The notes: generated by a model from the letters alone, not told the origin. A stretch of DNA of 64,000 nt from an uncultured Gammaproteobacteria bacterium (GCA_905478855.1 CAJQKF010000021.1:1-64000), one strand, 5' to 3'; positions 28,039 to 36,916 are shown, numbered from the stretch's first letter. Made by a program: numbers and translations.

Positions 28039-28956
28039 ATGCGCAACCCTCTCATCTCGGTGGTAATGCCGGCGTACAATCATCAGCAATTTATCGGCCA
28101 TGCGATTAATAGTGTCCTACAACAAACTTATTCAAATTTAGAACTTATTATCATCAATGATGGATCCACGGACCGCACAGAAGAAGTAATTTTGTCATAC
28201 GATGATCCAAGGATAAAATATACTCTTCAGGAAAATCAGGATGCCTATAACGCACTCAATGCCGGCATGTCTCAAGCAACAGGAGAGCTTATCGCTATAA
28301 TAAACTCTGACGACATTTTCATGACCGATCGACTCGAGCAACTGGTCAACCTTCAACAAACAAATAGCTACCAATTTCTGTTTACGAATGTTGAACCCAT
28401 TGATGCCGATAACAATGAACTTTCAACGACTGAGCATCCATGGAATAACTGGCATGAAGAAAATAGATCATTCTTTTTTGAAAAAAACGATCTATATCGA
28501 GGATTCTTACATGGTAATTTTATGGTTACCACATCTAATATTTTCATGACTCGTAGCTTAATGAAGGAGGTTGGTGGGTTCGCCTCGATCCGTTATTTAC
28601 ATGACTATGATTTTGTTTTTCGACTCCTAAATGCCTCAGATCGCTGCCACTATGTTGCCGATCAAAAGCTACTAAAATATCGAATTCACGGCGGCAACAC
28701 ACTCAGCGAAGCTGCAATCTTAGGTAGGGAACAGGATCGCGACGTAATTCGACGATATACCCTTCGAATCGTCGAACCAGATTCCCGCGAAAGAGTAGAA
28801 ACTGGGCTTAATCGGCTTATCGCATTGGAACATGAATTGCTCAATGTCAAACAGCAGCTCGCAAAATTAACCCACCCCGAACGGCAAACAACGACACCCC
28901 CCGGTATTTTACGAAGGATATATCGCAAAATTCGCAGAAACTTGACTAAACGATAG
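28039..28956 (+). CDS. Family 2 glycosyltransferase
   Basis: The 305-residue GT-A enzyme starts RNPLISVVMPAYNHQQFIG, with LELIIINDGSTDRTEE near residue 35-50 and the DXD-type IINSDDIFMTDRL near residue 90. The acceptor region includes RYLHDYDFVFRLL, followed by a helical C-terminus ending in a basic tail (RRIYRKIRRNLTKR). It probably adds a sugar on the cytoplasmic face. It is the first gene of a plus-strand pair with the HAD protein, with a gap of about 115 bp between them. Confidence 0.92.
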   Translation: MRNPLISVVMPAYNHQQFIGHAINSVLQQTYSNLELIIINDGSTDRTEEVILSYDDPRIKYTLQENQDAYNALNAGMSQATGELIAIINSDDIFMTDRLEQLVNLQQTNSYQFLFTNVEPIDADNNELSTTEHPWNNWHEENRSFFFEKNDLYRGFLHGNFMVTTSNIFMTRSLMKEVGGFASIRYLHDYDFVFRLLNASDRCHYVADQKLLKYRIHGGNTLSEAAILGREQDRDVIRRYTLRIVEPDSRERVETGLNRLIALEHELLNVKQQLAKLTHPERQTTTPPGILRRIYRKIRRNLTKR

Positions 28957-29072
28957 GCTTTTTTTGCAAGATAGCGCTTACTGTTCAACAATAGGCTTCA
29001 AAATTCACTCTAAATAGTAGAAAATTCGGGAACATCTTTTTCCTCTTTTCACACTACCCAGCAATTCGCCGC

Positions 29073-31130
29073 GTGCAAGCAGAAACACATTTCGAACTTT
29101 CGTCATTAATCGAGTCCGTCAATAGTAGTCTTGACGACTATGATACGGTTTCACTGGACCTCTTTGACACACTTTTTATCCGTCGTATTCACGAACCCGA
29201 TGAAATCAAGCGTCCAGTTGCCATATTTATTTCTAACGTTGCTCGACAATATGGAATCGATATCAGCTTTTCAAGAACGTGGCAAATTCGCAATGAAATA
29301 GAACAGCAGCACCGCAACCGTAACGGCAAACACTTCCCCGATTTTGAGGCACGTTACGAAGATTTTATGAAAGAAGTGCTATCGGATATTTTCGAAAAGC
29401 AGGTACCAACGGGTTTTCTCGAAGAAGTGATTGCTTACGAATTACGCATCGAAACTTCGATGCTCGTTGTTCGCGAAGAGTTTGCACGGTGGCTAAAATA
29501 CCTTAAAGAACAAAAAAAGCGCGTTCTGATTATTTCGGATATTTATCACAGTTCGAGTTTTCTCGAGCTTTTAATCCGTGAAAAAGGATTAGATCCCTAT
29601 ATCCACTCTGTTATTTCGTCGGCCGATAGTTTTAACGCGAAAGCTTCCGGTTCGGCTTGGCCTTTAGTTAGGGATCGTTTTAATCTGGACATTAATCGAT
29701 GGGTGCATATTGGTGATAATCCGATATCCGATAGTGCAAAACCTGAAGAGTTTGGGATTAAAGCCCATCTATTGCGGGATCTAGGCGAAAAACACAGGAA
29801 GAGCATTGTGCGCCATCTTCACGCAAAATCAAGCCGAAATGAGTTACTAAAAGGCAGATATGTCCAGCAACTTATGCTGCCATTGGAGGCAGAAAATGTT
29901 GATGTATCCCCTCTGTATACGGACGGCTATAACTTTATGGGCCCTCTTCTCGGCTATTTTTGTTTGTCTGTGCTTGATTATTGTCGTACGAATAAAATTG
30001 ATCGCGTATATTTCTGCTCAAGGGAAGGTTGGACACTCCTTCGTTGTTGGGACGAAATGATGCCGATACTAGCCCCAGACGGTAACTACCCAGAAGCCAG
30101 TTACTTATACGTAAGCCGAATCGCGCTAGCTAAAGCGTCTTGCTCGAAACACGGTCTAAGTAATTTAAGTGCAGGTGTTGCGTTGCTACCCGCAAATAGC
30201 CGAGATTTTCGCGATATTTGCCGAGTTTTTAGTCTCGACATTGAGCCTATTTTACCATTTCTTGAAATGCATGATCTATCAGCCCATGACCCAATTGGTC
30301 ATTCTAGCCCCGGGGTGACCATAGAAAACCGGCATAAGTTTCAAGAACTATTATTGGACAGCGGGTTTCAAAACGAAGTTAAACGCCAAGCTAGACCCGC
30401 ACAATTAAAACTTGAGAGCTATCTAAACCAAGAAGGTTTTTTTGAGCATCCTGATGTTGCTCTCATTGATATTGGCTGGCTCGGTACGATACAACACTAC
30501 CTTGTCGACGCAATTAGCCACCGACTGCATAAGCCTCGGATTCACGGCATGTTACTCGGTGCCTCCAAGCTTATGCCCTATCGGGACAATCATGAATCAC
30601 GCGTGCATGGAGTACTTTACGATCGCCTGCGTTTCAGTTTTCCGGAAAGTTTGGTCACAACGATAAAGGATGTATTTGAAGAAACCTGTCGAGCCCCCCA
30701 TCCTAGCGTTATAGGCTACGAACGAAAATACTCTTCAGTTGAACCTATTTTTCGAAACACTGACGATGAAGTCGCCTTTGCTGAAGAGGAACAAGACCGA
30801 CACTATGCACCACTAAGACAAGGTATTTTTGATTCGGCTGCGCGATTTGCCGTTGCGATGGCAGTTACCGGATACCGAACGCAACATCTGAAGCCATGGT
30901 TAAATCTACTGTTAACTGCTCGAATTGCATTTCCAAAAACTGCTGAGGTTTCCCGTATAAAACATCAGGTTCACCAGGATGATTTTGCCGGGAATCATAT
31001 TATTCCAAAAAAGATATTACGAGCAACTCGTAATCTATGGGATGTGTCACTAAGACAATTACGCTTCAATCCTTTCCTACGACTTTACTATTACTTACTA
31101 CATGCACTGCGTTTATTGAGATCCGGATGA
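29073..31130 (+). CDS. COG5610-type predicted HAD-superfamily hydrolase in a glycan locus
   Basis: The 685-residue protein, from a GTG start, has an N-terminal HAD domain (about 1-230). This contains motif I VSLDLFDTLFIRR, motif II ILISD-like VLIISDIYHS, and motif III/IV VHIGDNPISDSAKP. The remaining 450 residues have conserved-looking DRVYFCSREGWTLLR and VALIDIGWLGTIQHYL, and a helical basic C-terminus. Proteins with this layout (COG5610) commonly lie beside glycosyltransferases and are thought to act in capsule or O-antigen synthesis, but the reaction is unknown. The stop overlaps the start of the next small gene (ATGA at 31127-31130). Confidence 0.75.
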   Translation: MQAETHFELSSLIESVNSSLDDYDTVSLDLFDTLFIRRIHEPDEIKRPVAIFISNVARQYGIDISFSRTWQIRNEIEQQHRNRNGKHFPDFEARYEDFMKEVLSDIFEKQVPTGFLEEVIAYELRIETSMLVVREEFARWLKYLKEQKKRVLIISDIYHSSSFLELLIREKGLDPYIHSVISSADSFNAKASGSAWPLVRDRFNLDINRWVHIGDNPISDSAKPEEFGIKAHLLRDLGEKHRKSIVRHLHAKSSRNELLKGRYVQQLMLPLEAENVDVSPLYTDGYNFMGPLLGYFCLSVLDYCRTNKIDRVYFCSREGWTLLRCWDEMMPILAPDGNYPEASYLYVSRIALAKASCSKHGLSNLSAGVALLPANSRDFRDICRVFSLDIEPILPFLEMHDLSAHDPIGHSSPGVTIENRHKFQELLLDSGFQNEVKRQARPAQLKLESYLNQEGFFEHPDVALIDIGWLGTIQHYLVDAISHRLHKPRIHGMLLGASKLMPYRDNHESRVHGVLYDRLRFSFPESLVTTIKDVFEETCRAPHPSVIGYERKYSSVEPIFRNTDDEVAFAEEEQDRHYAPLRQGIFDSAARFAVAMAVTGYRTQHLKPWLNLLLTARIAFPKTAEVSRIKHQVHQDDFAGNHIIPKKILRATRNLWDVSLRQLRFNPFLRLYYYLLHALRLLRSG

Positions 31131-31435
31131 ATACTAAAACCACAAATAAACACTATGATATTCAAGGACTAGAAATGGTAAGAGTAATACGCCTTATTAC
31201 GCTGTGGAAAATTTTGCGAATAGATGATATCGGCGGTAAACCAAGATTACGGGACCTTCTTCAACTAGCAGTGCACCATTATGCTGGGCGTTTTGCAGCA
31301 ATAGTGACAGTAAAACATGAAAAACGCTGGTTGCGAAGCCTAGTACTAATACGAGAATATCGAGCGAGAGCCTCCAGGCTTGCGGGAAGGGTGAAACAAC
31401 GATCTTTGTCACTCTTCAGACGCAATTACAAATAA
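31127..31435 (+). CDS. Small basic hypothetical protein coupled to the HAD gene
   Basis: The 102-residue protein starts at the ATG that overlaps the HAD gene stop as ATGA. It is rich in Arg, Lys and Leu, with a short hydrophobic or amphipathic core (IRLITLWKILRIDD) and a strongly basic C-terminal helix. There is no signal peptide and no recognisable family. Translational coupling and the intrinsic terminator 16 bp after its stop make it likely to be a real terminal gene of the GT2-HAD unit. Confidence 0.55.
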   Translation: MNTKTTNKHYDIQGLEMVRVIRLITLWKILRIDDIGGKPRLRDLLQLAVHHYAGRFAAIVTVKHEKRWLRSLVLIREYRARASRLAGRVKQRSLSLFRRNYK

Positions 31436-31450
31436 AATTACGCTCAAATA

Positions 31451-31479
31451 AAAAAACCGGCAGCATGCCGGTTTTTTTT
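31451..31479. terminator. Bidirectional intrinsic terminator
   Basis: The stem CCGGCA (31457-31462) with TGCCGG (31466-31471), extended by A-T pairs on both sides, is followed by seven or more T on the plus strand and preceded by a run of A. It serves the plus-strand small gene and the convergent OmpA-like gene. It marks the right boundary of the glycan region. Confidence 0.93.
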
Positions 31480-31495
31480 ATCTAACTCATAGTTT

Positions 31496-32065
31496 TTAGT
31501 TACTTATTTCAATAACTTCTACGCGTCGATTTTTTGCACGTCCGTCATCGGTATCATTACTGGCAACAGGCTTTGATTCGCCATATGTTTTAATAGTTAG
31601 TTGTTCCGAAGATACACCAGCTCGACCAAGATACTCGACCACAGAGATCGCTCGTTTTTCTCCCAGCGTTATATTGTAATCATCACTACCCATTGAATCT
31701 GTATGACCTGCAACTTCAAACATGCGATCAGCGAAACTTTTAACCTTTTCAGCAATTCCGTTCAAAGTTTCAGTTGCTTCACTAGTTAACGCGGCGGAAT
31801 CAAACTCGAAATGAGCATTTTCCAAAGTACCGATAATCTCACATCCTTTATGATCTACAGCTGCACCAGGACGCGTGTCCGGACATGCATCCTGATCATC
31901 AGGAACCCCATCATTATCACTATCCGCCGGAGCGGCGGTGGCAACGGCTGTTTCTGCTAGCGGCTGTTGCTTAGCCGTAATTACTGTTGCACAACCACCA
32001 AGCGCAAACATTGCGAGCACCGCTGTGGCAGAAAGTTTTGTAGTTAATGATAAAAAATTAGTCAT
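31496..32065 (-). CDS. OmpA-family (Pal-like) peptidoglycan-associated lipoprotein
   Basis: The ATG at 32065 gives 189 residues with a lipobox ALGGC (Cys at about 25); a longer reading would add a poor N-terminus. Next is a calcium-binding thrombospondin type 3-like stretch, DSDNDGVPDDQDACPDT (about 48-64). Then comes an OmpA C-terminal domain (about 80-189) with FEFDSAALTSEA, GHTDSMGSDDYN and AKNRRVEV, which binds peptidoglycan. The domain order is TSP3 plus OmpA, as in OprF-type proteins but without the barrel. It should tether the outer membrane to peptidoglycan. It is convergent with the glycan locus and ends near the shared terminator. Confidence 0.9.
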   Translation of the reverse strand: MTNFLSLTTKLSATAVLAMFALGGCATVITAKQQPLAETAVATAAPADSDNDGVPDDQDACPDTRPGAAVDHKGCEIIGTLENAHFEFDSAALTSEATETLNGIAEKVKSFADRMFEVAGHTDSMGSDDYNITLGEKRAISVVEYLGRAGVSSEQLTIKTYGESKPVASNDTDDGRAKNRRVEVIEISN

Positions 32066-32165
32066 GTCTATTCCGAAATAATAAATGTGGAGTAAATAAG
32101 AGTGTATAGCAACAGTAGTTCGGCTAAGTACCGAAATCAACGATTATCCGTTAATCTGTTGAGGT

Positions 32166-33425
32166 TTATGAAAAATCAGGTATAAATTCACCCCTAATCA
32201 TCTGCTCGAAAGATTCTCTTTCTCGCACAATATAGTATCGATCGCCATCTACCAAAACCTCTGGTGGACGCGGTCTCGAATTGTAATTTGAACTCATAAC
32301 GTGGCCATATGCACCTGCTGAGCGAACGGCAAGAACATCCCCAGCTTCAACCTTCAAGGTTCTTTGCTTACCAAGAAAGTCTGCTGACTCGCAAACAGGT
32401 CCAACAATATCGTAGACTCGTTCCGCAGAAGCAGATAGCAAGTTAACCGGTAATATTTCTTGCCAAGCTTGGTAGAGCGCAGGGCGTAATAAATCATTCA
32501 TCGCACCATCCACCACAGCGAAATTTCGTTCGTCTCCGTCTTTAATATATTGAACTTCCGTTAAAAACACTCCGGCATTTGCAGTGATCACACGACCAGG
32601 CTCTATCATCACCGGAAGTTCGCATCCGTGTGATTTAAGACACTCGATTAATTTAGTCGTGTATTCTGTTGGATGCGGTGGGGATTCATCCTTATAAGTC
32701 ACGCCTAGACCACCACCGACATCAAGATGATCGAGTTCTATTCCTTCAGTCTTAAGCTCATCGATAAAGCTCAAAACCCGATAAAAACAATCTTCAAACG
32801 GTTCCAATGAGGTCAACTGCGAACCAATGTGGCAGGTCACTCCGCTTACGTGTAAATGAGGTAAGTTTTCTGCGTGACGGTAGGCCTGCACGGCGTCTGC
32901 AATTGGGATTCCAAACTTATTTTCCTTCAGGCCCGTAGAAATATAAGGATGCGTTTGCGCATCAACATCAGGATTTACCCTGATGGCAATCGAAACAATG
33001 GCGTCGGTTTCAGAAGCCACTGAATTTATTCGATCTAGTTCTTGAAGCGACTCAACATTAAAGCATCGAATTTCTTGCTCAATAGCGTAGCGAATTTCCG
33101 CAACCGTTTTCCCTACTCCCGAAAAAACCACCTTATCCGGCCTACCGCCGGCCTGAATTACTCGTTTCAATTCCCCTGATGATACAATATCAAAACCTGA
33201 ATCCAAATGAGCAAATAGACCTAAAACACCTAAATTGCTGTTTGACTTAACGGCATAATAAATCGTATGTGGCCAATCGCCGAATGCCTGATCAAACGCC
33301 TTCCAATGCCGTTCTAATGTAGCGCGTGAGTACACGTAACATGGCGTACCAACATCCTTAGCTATAGTGGATAAGGGTACGTCCTCTGCATAGTACGCAC
33401 CCTCTCGATACTGAAAATGATCCAA
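32166..33425 (-). CDS. lysA: Diaminopimelate decarboxylase
   Basis: The 419-residue PLP enzyme makes lysine from meso-diaminopimelate. The PLP lysine is Lys60 in YYAVKSN. Conserved glycine-rich HLDVGGGLGVTY and the C-terminal VGPVCESADFLGK and AGAYGHVMSSNYN motifs complete the alanine racemase-like barrel and active site. The start is a TTG at 33425, with a GTAGGG Shine-Dalgarno about 7 bases upstream. It is 24 bp downstream of the lptM lipoprotein gene in the same operon. Confidence 0.96.
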   Translation of the reverse strand: MDHFQYREGAYYAEDVPLSTIAKDVGTPCYVYSRATLERHWKAFDQAFGDWPHTIYYAVKSNSNLGVLGLFAHLDSGFDIVSSGELKRVIQAGGRPDKVVFSGVGKTVAEIRYAIEQEIRCFNVESLQELDRINSVASETDAIVSIAIRVNPDVDAQTHPYISTGLKENKFGIPIADAVQAYRHAENLPHLHVSGVTCHIGSQLTSLEPFEDCFYRVLSFIDELKTEGIELDHLDVGGGLGVTYKDESPPHPTEYTTKLIECLKSHGCELPVMIEPGRVITANAGVFLTEVQYIKDGDERNFAVVDGAMNDLLRPALYQAWQEILPVNLLSASAERVYDIVGPVCESADFLGKQRTLKVEAGDVLAVRSAGAYGHVMSSNYNSRPRPPEVLVDGDRYYIVRERESFEQMIRGEFIPDFS

Positions 33426-33449
33426 TTAAAAGCCCTACGGTTTAAAAAT

Positions 33450-33581
33450 TTAAGAGCTTTCTTCTGTTGATGTCGTTTCTTCACTCGCATCATCCGGCAT
33501 ATATAACGGACCTTTCTGTCCACATCCTGCCAGTATTCCGATTAGCGCCACAGTTAGTAGCAACCGAACCCAATTAATCAT
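33450..33581 (-). CDS. lptM: LPS-assembly lipoprotein LptM (YifL-like)
   Basis: A 43-residue lipoprotein. The signal MINWVRLLLTVALIGILAG precedes lipobox Cys20, followed immediately by the diagnostic GQKGPLYMP, then a short acidic tail. The length and C-G-x-K-G-P-L-Y sequence match the LptM/YifL family. In E. coli this protein supports disulfide maturation of the LPS translocon LptD. It is 24 bp upstream of lysA, the arrangement known in Pseudomonas (LppL). A GAGG Shine-Dalgarno precedes the ATG. Confidence 0.9.
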   Translation of the reverse strand: MINWVRLLLTVALIGILAGCGQKGPLYMPDDASEETTSTEESS

Positions 33582-33706
33582 TGTTTCTGCCTCATACTTG
33601 TTGCTGGTTGTTACCCGAGTTCTCGGGTCGTTATACCGTAATTATCAAACCTGTGCGCTCATTGTAACGCAAACCAGGCTTTTGATTTAGTTTCATCAAA
33701 ATAAAA

Positions 33707-35110
33707 TTATTCTGGAAGATTATCGCCAATTCGCTCACGAGCTTTCAAGATTGCACGTCTTACCTGCTGCGGAGCGGTACCACCAACATGCGACCTAGAT
33801 GAAACACTGCCCTCGAGAGTCAATACTGTAAAAATACTCTCATCTATTCTGGAGTCAAATTCCTGTAATTCTGCAAGACTTAAATCTTCTAGAGTCCTAT
33901 TTGACGAAATCGCGAACGAAACCGTTTTCCCAACGGTTTCATGGGCATCACGAAAGGCCACACCTTTTCGCACAAGATAATCAGCCAGATCTGTAGCGGT
34001 AGCATACCCAGCGTTAGCCGCATCACGCATACGCTCCCTATCAAATGTCGATTCAGCCAGCATTCCTGTAAATACTTCAAGACAATCCGTTATAGTATCC
34101 ACTGAATCAAATAGCGGCTCTTTATCTTCCTGATTATCTCGGTTATACGCAAGCGGTTGTCCCTTCATTAAAGTCAAAACGGCTACTAAATTACCAATTA
34201 CCCGACCGCTTTTCCCACGCACAATCTCAGCGGCATCCGGATTCTTTTTTTGTGGCATGATGCTTGAACCGGTACAAAATGCGTCACTTAACTTAATATA
34301 TCCGAACTGCTCCGAAGACCACAAAACAATCTCTTCAGCTATTCGTGATAGATGCACAGCCAGTATAGCGGCCGCCGAATTAAATTCTATCAAGAAGTCT
34401 CTATCAGAAACGCTGTCCAGAGAATTGCTGGACACAGAGTCAAAGCCAAGTAATTCAGCACTTAACTGTCGATCAATTGGATAGGAAGTTCCCGCCAGCG
34501 CTGCTGCACCTAATGGACAAACATTAGCTCGGACCCGACAATCCGCAAAGCGTCCGGCGTCCCGATCAAGCATTTCAAACCACGCCATCAAATGATGGCC
34601 ACACGTTACAGGCTGAGCACTCTGCATGTGGGTAAGACCCGGCATTATAGTGTCAGCTTCTCTCTCAGCCAAATTCAGCAAAACACCTTGCAAACTTCTG
34701 ATAGATACAGTCACGCTGTCGACGCAATATCGAACGAACAATCGCATATCAGTTGCCACTTGATCATTTCTAGAACGCCCGGTGTGCAACTTTTTACCAG
34801 CATCGCCAATCAACTCAGTCAGACGAGCTTCAATATTCATATGAACATCTTCGAGGCTTGGCTTCCAATTAAACTCACCTTGGGCAATTTCTCTGGAAAT
34901 TCGATCAAGTCCATCAAAAATCAAATCACATTCACCACTAGTCAAAACTCCAACCGATGACAGCATGCGTGCATGGGCTCGTGAGCCCTCAATATCTTGT
35001 CGATACAAGCGCCGATCAAAATGTTCCGAAGCCGAGAAGCGTTCCATTAGCCTAGCAGTTCGTTGAGCAAAACGCCCACCCCACAGCTTTTTATCTGCAC
35101 TATCATTCAT
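33707..35110 (-). CDS. argH: Argininosuccinate lyase
   Basis: The 467-residue fumarase-superfamily enzyme splits argininosuccinate to arginine and fumarate, the last step of arginine synthesis. It begins [12 protein letters not shown], and it has [25 protein letters not shown] and the superfamily signature [12 protein letters not shown] (about residue 280) carrying the catalytic serine loop. Length and motifs are normal. It is followed downstream by lptM-lysA on the same strand after about 125 bp, and preceded by a 319-bp gap containing a plus-strand terminator. Confidence 0.97.
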   Translation of the reverse strand: MNDSADKKLWGGRFAQRTARLMERFSASEHFDRRLYRQDIEGSRAHARMLSSVGVLTSGECDLIFDGLDRISREIAQGEFNWKPSLEDVHMNIEARLTELIGDAGKKLHTGRSRNDQVATDMRLFVRYCVDSVTVSIRSLQGVLLNLAEREADTIMPGLTHMQSAQPVTCGHHLMAWFEMLDRDAGRFADCRVRANVCPLGAAALAGTSYPIDRQLSAELLGFDSVSSNSLDSVSDRDFLIEFNSAAAILAVHLSRIAEEIVLWSSEQFGYIKLSDAFCTGSSIMPQKKNPDAAEIVRGKSGRVIGNLVAVLTLMKGQPLAYNRDNQEDKEPLFDSVDTITDCLEVFTGMLAESTFDRERMRDAANAGYATATDLADYLVRKGVAFRDAHETVGKTVSFAISSNRTLEDLSLAELQEFDSRIDESIFTVLTLEGSVSSRSHVGGTAPQQVRRAILKARERIGDNLPE

Positions 35111-35194
35111 GTATGATTTACCAAAGAAAATAAATATTCAGATCAAAAAATGTCGACTCTGTCTGAAATTGAAAACGACACGAGGACTAACTCA

Positions 35195-35422
35195 AAATGA
35201 GGGAGCGCGCTAAAAAATCAGCGCGTCCGCCGCTTATCAGAAGATAACAACCGATAATCGTAAACCCTTTGCCGGCTTCGTTCGGTTTTCGTAGCATGGG
35301 CAACGTTGATTTAACGGTCTTCCGGAAAATTAACCAGTTCGGCTATTCCTTCCTCAAAGCACCCCCACTGAATCCGAACTGTTTAAACATACCCTCTTCG
35401 TTCTTCGAAGAGGGTTTTTTTT
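35195..35422 (+). ncRNA. Candidate plus-strand small RNA in the argH / cytochrome c4 gap
   Basis: The plus strand of this non-coding gap carries a hairpin CGCGCT/AGCGCG at about 35206-35226, a TTATC/GATAA mini-hairpin at about 35234-35247, and a strong intrinsic terminator at 35391-35422. No plus-strand gene ends here, since both flanking genes lie on the minus strand. The terminator therefore implies a short plus-strand transcript. The 5' end is not defined; a possible TTGAAA -35 near 35169 has no good -10. Antisense action on the argH leader is possible. Confidence 0.3.
35391..35422 (+). terminator. Intrinsic terminator, plus strand
   Basis: Nine-base stem ACCCTCTTC (35391-35399) with GAAGAGGGT (35407-35415), a seven-base loop, then a run of eight T. 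On the minus strand the downstream side is only weakly T-rich, so it works best for plus-strand transcription. It lies 8 bases past the cytochrome c4 stop codon and could act for that gene only poorly. Confidence 0.88.
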
Positions 35423-35429
35423 GCAGGCT

Positions 35430-36041
35430 CTATTTCAACGCAGACATATACAGCGATAATTCACGTATTTGCGCTTCAGACAATTTAAACGCTATTGGAT
35501 TCATCACATCATTTACGCGAGAGCCCCTCTTGAACGCTAGTAGCTGTTGTTCCAAGTATGCTGCATGCTGACCGGAGACTTTAGGGAACCGAGGAGGAAT
35601 GCCATGTCCCGCCGGTCCATGGCAGCTCATGCATGCTGCAATTGAAAAGGGCCGATAACCACCGCGATACACTTTTTCACCCAGCATGGCCGTTTCTACC
35701 TGATCCGCAGAAATGCTTTTCGGCGTTGCTGATTGTGCTGAATAGTAAGCGTCGATATCAGCCATATCTTGGTCACTAAGGCCCACAGATTGTCCCATCA
35801 TTATCGCGTTTTCACGTGTACCAACTTTGAAAGCTTGTAACTGGTTTTCAATATAACCTGGAACCTGACCTGCAAGCACTGGAAATTGTGGGTTGGTATT
35901 ATCGCCCGCCACACCATGACAAGCTACACACATCTGAGCTTTTTGCTCACCCGCCGCAGCATCACCCATAGCGAAACCGGAATTTGATACCGCCAACATT
36001 GCAACCAAACCAAAGACTGCACCGGTTAATTTTAGACTCAT
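35430..36041 (-). CDS. Cytochrome c4 (dihaem c-type cytochrome)
   Basis: The ATG at 36041 (MSLKLTGAVFGL) gives a 203-residue protein with a Sec signal cleaved after about residue 24 (GFAMG); a longer reading adds an unlikely leader. Two haem c sites, CVACH and CMSCH, lie in duplicated domains, each with a downstream methionine ligand (IMMGQS, DVMNPI). Cytochrome c4 is a periplasmic or membrane-associated electron carrier to terminal oxidases, usually cbb3. The position divergent from engB near polA is conserved in Pseudomonas and relatives. Confidence 0.93.
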   Translation of the reverse strand: MSLKLTGAVFGLVAMLAVSNSGFAMGDAAAGEQKAQMCVACHGVAGDNTNPQFPVLAGQVPGYIENQLQAFKVGTRENAIMMGQSVGLSDQDMADIDAYYSAQSATPKSISADQVETAMLGEKVYRGGYRPFSIAACMSCHGPAGHGIPPRFPKVSGQHAAYLEQQLLAFKRGSRVNDVMNPIAFKLSEAQIRELSLYMSALK

Positions 36042-36170
36042 TAATAACTCCCTAAATAATAAAAGTTGGAATCTGGCCAATAACGTATAGAATGCGTCAT
36101 CGCAGCAAAGAAATTTAGACGCAATCGTATATCCGATTTCCGCCCATGCGTCAATTACCATCGCAGAGAA

Positions 36171-36818
36171 ATGGAACAAAATAGCCCCCAACCCCGAAAT
36201 ATCAGCCTAAACAGCGCTACATACCTTACCGCAGCTCACCTCAAGCAACAATGGCCAATTTCAACTGGTTTTGAAGTTGCGTTTGCAGGGCGTTCAAATG
36301 TAGGTAAGTCAAGCGCTATAAATGCAATCACCGACCATCACGGTTTGGCAAAAACCAGTAAAACACCTGGAAGAACCCAACAAATAGTGTTTTTTGACCT
36401 AAACAGCGGGGATCGCCTTGTCGACTTCCCTGGGTACGGTTACGCAAAGGTACCAGCAAATGTTAAATTACATTGGAAACGCACTATCAGCGATTTTATC
36501 GAGACTCGTGATGTTTTATGCGGCCTAGTGCTACCTATGGATATCCGCCATCCCCTAACGCCTCTAGATATAACCATGCTGGAATGGTGCTCCTCAGTAG
36601 GACTACCCGTCCATGTGTTGCTCACCAAATCTGACAAACTTAGTAAAAGTCGAGCAAACGCCGCTCTTTTTGAAGTACGTAAGGAATTGAAAGCTTATTC
36701 AGCTTCTAGTATTCAATTATTTTCAGCTTCAAAAAAAGTCGGTGTTCAAGAAGCACGAAAGGCAATTATTGATTTTTTACTCGACGCAAAAAAAAGCCCC
36801 AGCAACAATTCAGAGTGA
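36171..36818 (+). CDS. engB: Ribosome-biogenesis GTPase EngB (YihA/YsxC)
   Basis: The 215-residue GTPase assists 50S subunit assembly. Motifs are G1 GRSNVGKSSAI (about 40-50), G2 region TPGRTQQIVFF, G3 DFPGYGYAKVP, G4 TKSDKLS and G5 SASKK. Length and order are standard. It is divergent from cytochrome c4 and convergent with polA. Its last codons overlap the minus-strand terminator of the sRNA downstream of polA, so the two transcripts would interfere or pair at their 3' ends. Confidence 0.97.
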   Translation: MEQNSPQPRNISLNSATYLTAAHLKQQWPISTGFEVAFAGRSNVGKSSAINAITDHHGLAKTSKTPGRTQQIVFFDLNSGDRLVDFPGYGYAKVPANVKLHWKRTISDFIETRDVLCGLVLPMDIRHPLTPLDITMLEWCSSVGLPVHVLLTKSDKLSKSRANAALFEVRKELKAYSASSIQLFSASKKVGVQEARKAIIDFLLDAKKSPSNNSE

Positions 36819-36828
36819 AACCTGGGGC
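36788..36828 (-). terminator. Intrinsic terminator of the minus-strand sRNA
   Basis: On the minus strand, GCCCCAG (complement of 36822-36828) pairs with CTGGGGC (complement of 36796-36802) across a 19-base loop and is followed by eight U (36795-36788). The T tract appears only in this orientation. The stem overlaps the last codons of engB on the other strand. It would end the sRNA and any readthrough from polA. Confidence 0.8.
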
Positions 36829-36911
36829 ATTAACGATAAGATTTCAACGTATTGAAAACTGCCGCCGAGGGAGGATCGGCGGAATGAAAAAGTCTTAAGA
36901 CTTCGCCATCA
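36788..36911 (-). ncRNA. Small RNA at the Spot 42 / ErsA position downstream of polA
   Basis: About 124 nt between polA and the convergent engB, read in the polA direction, where enteric Spot 42 (spf) and Pseudomonas ErsA lie. It has a 7-bp stem CCGCCGA/TCGGCGG (36862-36882) whose seven-base loop reads UCCUCCC in the RNA. That is an ideal anti-Shine-Dalgarno seed, as reported for ErsA-type riboregulation. A linker and an intrinsic terminator follow. A sigma-E-like promoter precedes it at proper distance. No open reading frame is present. The start site is estimated from the promoter, and homology by sequence could not be tested. Confidence 0.7.
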
Positions 36912-36916
36912 GTTTT

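Noticed and set aside
35269-35571. A 100-codon plus-strand reading frame overlapping the cytochrome c4 gene
   Set aside because: It runs through a terminator and antisense into the well-supported cytochrome c4 gene, and has no family features.
36042-36191. Long N-terminal extension of cytochrome c4
   Set aside because: It overlaps the divergent engB start and lacks signal-peptide logic; the ATG at 36041 starts a proper signal.
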